From Alphaproteobacteria bacterium (lineage in GTDB: Bacteria; Pseudomonadota; Alphaproteobacteria; Rhizobiales; Aestuariivirgaceae): a stretch of DNA of 10,064 nt. The stretch spans positions 1 to 10,064 of the forward strand of contig JAHEJE010000080.1 in NCBI GenBank assembly GCA_024639035.1, given 5' to 3'. The translations under genes were made by a program, and so were the position numbers. Below, piece after piece: positions 7,033 through 10,064 of the stretch. The notes below the pieces were generated by a model that was not told where the DNA came from, did not search any database, and saw only the letters and a list, made by a program, of their open reading frames with translations. The number at the start of each line of letters is the position of its first letter. Position 1 is the stretch's first letter.

Positions 7033-8004
7033 TCAGCCGTTTGCTGTTTTGCCGTGCGCTGCCGATGCGGTGTCGATTGCCGGCTTTCTTGTCTTTCGGT
7101 CTTCGGCAATTGCCTGGCGCGGGTCGGTGGCAGCAAGCCCGGCGGCGGACGCCTGACGGGCAATCTGCAGCGGGCCAAGCGTTTGCAGATAGTCGTTATC
7201 ATCAGTGTCGCGGCTGTAGACCGGAAAATCAACAGAGCGATCGCGAAAACTCTTCAACACCTGGCCAAGGCCGCGCAGGCCGGTCTCGCGCTGGCGCCGG
7301 ACCTGGTCGAGATCGACCTCGATCGGGAACAGGTCTTCCTGGCCGGCCGACTGATGCAGAACCATCGATGTGGGATCGACGACGCAGGAGCGGCCGACGC
7401 CACCTGCGCCGAGGCCGTTGATGTCAAAGACGTAGCACTGGAACTGCGCCGCCGTTGCCCTGGCTATGGCCAGTTCGGCATCGCGGTCGGTGGTGCCGGT
7501 CAAGACCGGATGCAGCAGGACCTCGACACCCTGGCTGGTCAGCTGACGGGTGGTTTCGGGGAACCAGATGTCATAGCAGATCGACAGGCCGAAGCGGCCG
7601 ACCGCCGGCACATCGAAGATGCAGAACTCCGTGCCGGCCGACACCCCGGCCTCATAGGGCCGGAACGGAAACATCTTGCGGTAGGTGCTGATAATCTCGC
7701 CGTGCGGATTGATCACGACCGAGGTGTTGTAGATGTTGCCGTCCGCCGCCGTCTCATAGAACGAGCCGGGGATTAGCCAGATGTGGTAGCGCAGCGCATC
7801 GGCCTGGAACTGCTTGATCGTTTCGTTGTCGAGCGGCTGGGCGTATTTGAGCAACGGGCCGAATTGGGCAAGTTCGCTGAACAGCACCATCTGGGTCCAG
7901 GGAAACCTCGCCATGAGGATATCAAGCCGGTGCCGCATGGCGGCAATATTGGAGTGCACGGCCGCGACATGCATTTGAACGCCGGCTATCGCAAAGGGGG
8001 TCAT
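7033..8004 (-). CDS. Carbon-nitrogen hydrolase (nitrilase superfamily amidase)
   Basis: A 323-aa nitrilase-superfamily protein that hydrolyses a non-peptide C-N bond (amide or carbamoyl). The Glu-Lys-Cys triad is visible: Glu44 in 'LFSELAQFG', Lys110 in 'TYRKMFPF' and Cys143 in 'SICYDIWFPE'. The N-terminal strand 'FAIAGVQMHV' supports the ATG at 8002-8004, though no strong ribosome binding site precedes it. After about residue 265 the protein leaves the conserved core for an Ala-rich, charged tail ending '...HGKTANG'. That tail may be wrong: the +1 frame continues with good codon usage to a stop at 6966 (see findings). It is the first gene of the operon, 86 nt before the decarboxylase ATG. 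Branch-level substrate (e.g. N-carbamoylputrescine, aliphatic amide) is not readable; context favours an amine-derived amide. Confidence 0.88.
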   Translation of the reverse strand: MTPFAIAGVQMHVAAVHSNIAAMRHRLDILMARFPWTQMVLFSELAQFGPLLKYAQPLDNETIKQFQADALRYHIWLIPGSFYETAADGNIYNTSVVINPHGEIISTYRKMFPFRPYEAGVSAGTEFCIFDVPAVGRFGLSICYDIWFPETTRQLTSQGVEVLLHPVLTGTTDRDAELAIARATAAQFQCYVFDINGLGAGGVGRSCVVDPTSMVLHQSAGQEDLFPIEVDLDQVRRQRETGLRGLGQVLKSFRDRSVDFPVYSRDTDDNDYLQTLGPLQIARQASAAGLAATDPRQAIAEDRKTRKPAIDTASAAHGKTANG

Positions 8005-8111
8005 TGTGTGGTTGCCCGTAGTTGCATTTGATTCCGTCTATGGATGCTTATGGCACAATTCAGTCGGTGCGCATGAAATTTTGTTGCTGTGCCTTTCTCG
8101 GTGAAGAGAGG

Positions 8112-8144
8112 GTGCCGGGGCGCGAGTGTTGAACGCTCCGGCAC
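8112..8144 (-). terminator. Stem-loop downstream of the VOC gene, possible terminator
   Basis: A 7-bp perfect stem (8112-8118 with 8138-8144, GTGCCGG/CCGGCAC) encloses a smaller hairpin (8125-8129 with 8133-8137). It lies 25 nt after the VOC stop codon on the minus strand and before the hydrolase operon. The following transcript is pyrimidine-rich (CCTCTCTTC) but has no real U run, so it would be an imperfect intrinsic terminator or a 3' stabilising structure. The rest of the 8005-8169 gap must carry the operon promoter, but I cannot assign -35/-10 boxes. Confidence 0.35.
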
Positions 8145-8169
8145 GGTTGAGGGGTATTGCAGCGGCCGG

Positions 8170-8667
8170 TCACACGGCGGCGGCGATGGCTTCGACATGG
8201 GCGCATGAAACCGGCATGAGGTCGGCGACATCGCCGGCGCTGTCCTGGGTCACGGCTTCGCCGGAAATCGACCAGTAATGTCCGAACGGGTCGACCAACT
8301 TGCCGGAGCGACCGCCCCAGGGCACATTGCCGATCGGCGATACCTCGAGGGCACCGGCGTCCAGTGCCTTTTGCCACAGTGCATCGACGTCGCCGACACG
8401 CAGGTCGAGCATCGAGCCGGCGCCGGCGGCGGACAAGGGCGACAGAATCCCGAACTCGGGAAACTCGTCGCAGATGTATAGGCTGCCACCGCAAACCTTG
8501 AGCTCGGCGTTGTTAATGCGTCCGGTTTCAGGCTCGTCAGTGCGGGCGACTTCGCGTGCGGAAAAAGCCGCCTTGTAGAATTCGATGGCGGCGGCTGCGT
8601 CGTGGACCGTGAGATATGGCGTCATCGACTTTGCAGGCCTTTTGGTGGTTGAACGTTTTTTGGGCAT
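8170..8667 (-). CDS. VOC superfamily (glyoxalase/bleomycin-resistance/PhnB-like) protein
   Basis: A 165-aa single-domain VOC protein. After a basic N-terminal tail ('MPKKRSTTKRPAKS') comes 'MTPYLTVHDAAAAIEFYKAAF' (first beta-alpha unit, 15-35), then 'GRINNAELKVCGGSLYICDEFPEFG' in two parts around 49-73, 'LDLRVGDVDALWQKALDAGA' (87-106) and 'KLVDPFGHYWSIS' (123-135). This is the PhnB/YdcJ-like pattern. Relatives usually have a His in 'HAEL' where this has Asn53, so a metal ligand may be lost. Function within the superfamily (lyase, dioxygenase, resistance) cannot be told. Start: ATG at 8665-8667 with AGGAG (8678-8682, minus strand) 10 nt upstream; the longer in-frame reading to 8790 adds residues unlike the family and runs into the divergent gene. 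C-terminal 25 residues are outside the domain. Confidence 0.88.
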   Translation of the reverse strand: MPKKRSTTKRPAKSMTPYLTVHDAAAAIEFYKAAFSAREVARTDEPETGRINNAELKVCGGSLYICDEFPEFGILSPLSAAGAGSMLDLRVGDVDALWQKALDAGALEVSPIGNVPWGGRSGKLVDPFGHYWSISGEAVTQDSAGDVADLMPVSCAHVEAIAAAV

Positions 8668-8752
8668 ATTAAGGTCTCTCCTCGGATTGATCGGATTTCT
8701 GGCCATAGATAGTGAATTCTCGAACGCACTACCAACATCATGTGGCATAGTG

Positions 8753-8758
8753 TATACT
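8753..8758 (+). promoter_or_regulatory. Candidate -10 box TATACT
   Basis: TATACT fits the sigma-70 -10 consensus at 5 of 6 positions, but no good -35 is seen 16-18 bp upstream. It lies inside a near-palindrome, TAGTGTATACTA (8748-8759). A start of transcription about 7 nt on, near 8765, would fall between the GTG at 8764 and the ATG at 8770 of the next gene, giving a nearly leaderless mRNA. Weak evidence; based on one box only. Confidence 0.35.
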
Positions 8759-8769
8759 AATTTGTGAAC

Positions 8770-9180
8770 ATGAGCAACATTATGGATCAAGATGTCGCCC
8801 TCGGCGTACAGTTCGCGGTCACGCAGGCCGATTTGCCGGCTTTGCGTGCGGCTGGTCGCCTGGGAGAGTATGCGGTTGTCTATCGGGTCTACCGGTCACA
8901 GCAGGGCGGCGGGTTTGGCGATCAGGACAGCAAGCCGTTTGCCTGGGGCGTGCTGGTCTATGTCGATGCAGTGCTGGCGCGAATCAACAGCGCCCGCGGC
9001 CATGGCCGCGAGTGGAACAGCCTCGACCGGTTGGAGTCGTGGTTGCGCGAGCAGGGGTTCTGGTACTGGTGGGCGCGCAACGACCTTGAGCCGTGGGAAC
9101 CGGACGTGCCGGCAGACGAGGCGCCAGATGAGGCCGAACCTCGCCCATCGGATGAAAGCGACGCTGAGGACGCGGGCTGA
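8770..9180 (+). CDS. Hypothetical protein with acidic C-terminal tail
   Basis: A 136-aa soluble protein of no family I recognise. Residues ~8-105 look folded, with 'GEYAVVYRVYRSQQGGGFG' followed by 'PFAWGVLVYVDAVLARINS', then a helix-like 'LDRLESWLREQGFWYWW' rich in aromatics. The last ~30 residues are acidic and Pro/Ala-rich ('DVPADEAPDEAEPRPSDESD'), probably disordered. No signal peptide or membrane segment. Codon usage is GC-rich like the neighbours, and the reading is open and protein-like across its length. The start is unclear: GTG 8764, ATG 8770 and ATG 8782 are all in frame and none has a Shine-Dalgarno sequence; I chose 8770. It is divergent from the VOC gene and lies upstream of the rRNA operon, with no functional link evident. 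Confidence 0.7.
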   Translation: MSNIMDQDVALGVQFAVTQADLPALRAAGRLGEYAVVYRVYRSQQGGGFGDQDSKPFAWGVLVYVDAVLARINSARGHGREWNSLDRLESWLREQGFWYWWARNDLEPWEPDVPADEAPDEAEPRPSDESDAEDAG

Positions 9181-9209
9181 AACTGCCGCCTATGGGGTGC
9201 GGTTTGAGT

Positions 9210-9243
9210 CCGGCCGGGGGTGAAAACGCTCCCGACTTGCCGG
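9210..9243 (+). terminator. GC-rich stem-loop after the hypothetical gene, terminator-like
   Basis: An inner hairpin at 9215-9234 has an 8-bp stem (two G-U pairs) and an AAAA loop. It is nested in an outer CCGGC/GCCGG stem (9210-9214 with 9239-9243). It begins 30 nt after the stop codon at 9180 and before the rRNA promoter. No U tract follows, so it may be a weak or Rho-assisted terminator or a 3'-end stabiliser. Confidence 0.4.
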
Positions 9244-9312
9244 CGTTTCGAGCGTTTGGGCGCGAAGGACAAGACAATCAACAGAAAAGACGAAAATATT
9301 GCGATGCAGCGC

Positions 9313-9342
9313 TTGACAGGTGGCATCGCAGGCTCATATAAC
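9313..9342 (+). promoter_or_regulatory. rRNA operon promoter
   Basis: A perfect -35 TTGACA (9313-9318) is followed, after 18 bp, by TATAAC (9337-9342; ATATAA at 9336-9341 gives 17 bp). The discriminator just downstream, CCGCAG, is GC-rich, as in stringently controlled rRNA promoters. Upstream, 9280-9300 is A-rich (AAAAGACGAAAATATT), resembling an UP element. Transcription would begin near 9349, about 415 nt before 16S rRNA. This is the best promoter in the window. Confidence 0.8.
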
Positions 9343-9390
9343 CCGCAGCACTGGAGCGCACACACCGCTTGGGCGGGGTGAGCTGCTTCG

Positions 9391-9440
9391 CGCTTCCTTT
9401 GCAAATGAACAAGGAAAGCGGTACCAAGCGAAATTGGTAC
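9391..9440 (+). promoter_or_regulatory. Tandem leader hairpins (boxB-like candidates)
   Basis: The first hairpin pairs 9391-9399 with 9411-9420 (9 bp, one bulged A, 11-nt loop). The second follows at once: GTACCAA (9421-9427) with TTGGTAC (9434-9440), 7 bp, loop GCGAAA. They lie 55 nt upstream of boxA, the side where boxB hairpins occur in E. coli rrn leaders. The stems are visible; the antitermination role is inferred. Confidence 0.45.
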
Positions 9441-9495
9441 GGCTGGTCCGGTCGGCTGCAAGGGGGTGGAGGTGTCCTGCAAATGGATATCTCCC

Positions 9496-9507
9496 GGCTC
9501 TTTGACA
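9496..9507 (+). promoter_or_regulatory. boxA antitermination element of the rRNA leader
   Basis: GGCTCTTTGACA closely matches the rrn boxA of E. coli (TGCTCTTTAACA), the RNA site bound by NusB-NusE (S10), which keeps rRNA transcription Rho-resistant. The following bases (TTG...AGAAAGAGAAACG) are the pattern I know from alphaproteobacterial 16S leaders. The embedded TTGACA is therefore probably not a promoter box. Confidence 0.75.
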
Positions 9508-9551
9508 TTGTTGTTGATAGAAAGAGAAACGCAGGCGGTAGTGTCCTTGCG

Positions 9552-9571
9552 GTTCGGGACTTGTCCCGGAC
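9552..9571 (+). repeat. Leader stem-loop with CUUG tetraloop
   Basis: Bases 9552-9559 pair with 9564-9571 (8 bp including one G-U) around a CTTG loop, a known stable tetraloop. An A-rich run follows it, not a T run, so it is not a plus-strand terminator. Probably a folding or processing element of the pre-16S leader. Confidence 0.4.
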
Positions 9572-9763
9572 AAAAAGAGACGCAATCGTTTAGCGTTTGA
9601 GAAGCCAAGCTTCGACGAAGTTTCTGGAAAGACCGGGCAACCGGTTGGACCTTAACCAAGTCGTTACATGGTAACTCGTCAATTCATGCTAAATTAGCAA
9701 GATACGCAAAGCGAACAGACAGTGTTGGTTCTTCGGGACTGATGCTGTGAGCAAAACGTTTCA

Positions 9764-10064
<301 letters not shown>

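Larger units (their letters stand above)
9349..9763 (+). other. 16S rRNA leader region
   Basis: A 415-nt non-coding stretch from the predicted transcription start to the 16S 5' end. It holds two adjacent hairpins (9391-9420 and 9421-9440), a boxA element (9496-9507), a hairpin with a CUUG tetraloop (9552-9571), and short stems at 9601-9620, 9663-9675 and 9687-9699. Its layout fits an rRNA leader with antitermination and processing signals. Reading frames here are short and lack protein-like character. Confidence 0.75.

Noticed and set aside
8668..8790. Longer N-terminus of the VOC protein (41 extra residues)
   Set aside because: The added part has no similarity to the family, overlaps the divergent gene, and the ATG at 8667 has its own Shine-Dalgarno sequence.
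9502..9535. Second TTGACA (9502-9507) as a further rRNA promoter
   Set aside because: It is the 3' half of GGCTCTTTGACA, a boxA match in the right place, and no -10 box lies 16-18 bp downstream.
8958..9659. Minus-strand open frame (233 codons) spanning the hypothetical gene, rRNA promoter and leader
   Set aside because: It crosses a well-formed rRNA promoter and boxA, and its product is Ser/Arg-rich without domain features.

Overview
The window comes from an alphaproteobacterial chromosome, most likely of the order Hyphomicrobiales (Rhizobiales). The evidence is the 5' end of a 16S rRNA gene at the right edge, whose leader and first ~300 bases have the alphaproteobacterial form, plus GC-rich coding sequence and protein families typical of rhizobia-like bacteria. 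No mobile element, CRISPR array or tRNA was seen.

Left part (1-1747), amino-acid and osmolyte nitrogen metabolism. On the minus strand lie the first 18 codons of a choline-sulfatase-like sulfatase (betC-like, cut by the window edge) and, 46 nt upstream of it, an Lrp/AsnC-family regulator. Divergent from the regulator, across an AT-rich intergenic stretch with palindromes, is ornithine cyclodeaminase (ornithine to proline plus ammonia) on the plus strand. This is the classic layout of a local Lrp-type regulator controlling an ornithine catabolic gene.

Centre (1752-8004), a four-gene minus-strand operon, convergent with ocd (4 nt between stop codons). In transcription order: a carbon-nitrogen hydrolase, a very large (909 aa) PLP-dependent Orn/Lys/Arg-type decarboxylase, an ATP-grasp ligase-like protein, and a C45-type (acyl-CoA:6-APA acyltransferase-like) Ntn hydrolase. 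Spacings are 86, 14 and 12 nt. All four act, or are expected to act, on C-N or amino-acid carboxylate chemistry, so the cluster looks like a dedicated amine/amide pathway: decarboxylate a basic amino acid, couple the amine or acid with ATP, then hydrolyse or transfer the amide. The substrate cannot be read from the sequence. This is the best candidate here for an undescribed system. The 3' end of the hydrolase gene may carry a frameshift.

Right part (8170-10064). A small VOC/glyoxalase-like protein (minus strand) is divergent from a hypothetical acidic-tailed protein (plus strand). Next comes an rRNA operon control region: a strong promoter with a GC-rich discriminator, a ~415-nt leader with tandem hairpins and a boxA antitermination element, then the start of 16S rRNA, which runs off the window.
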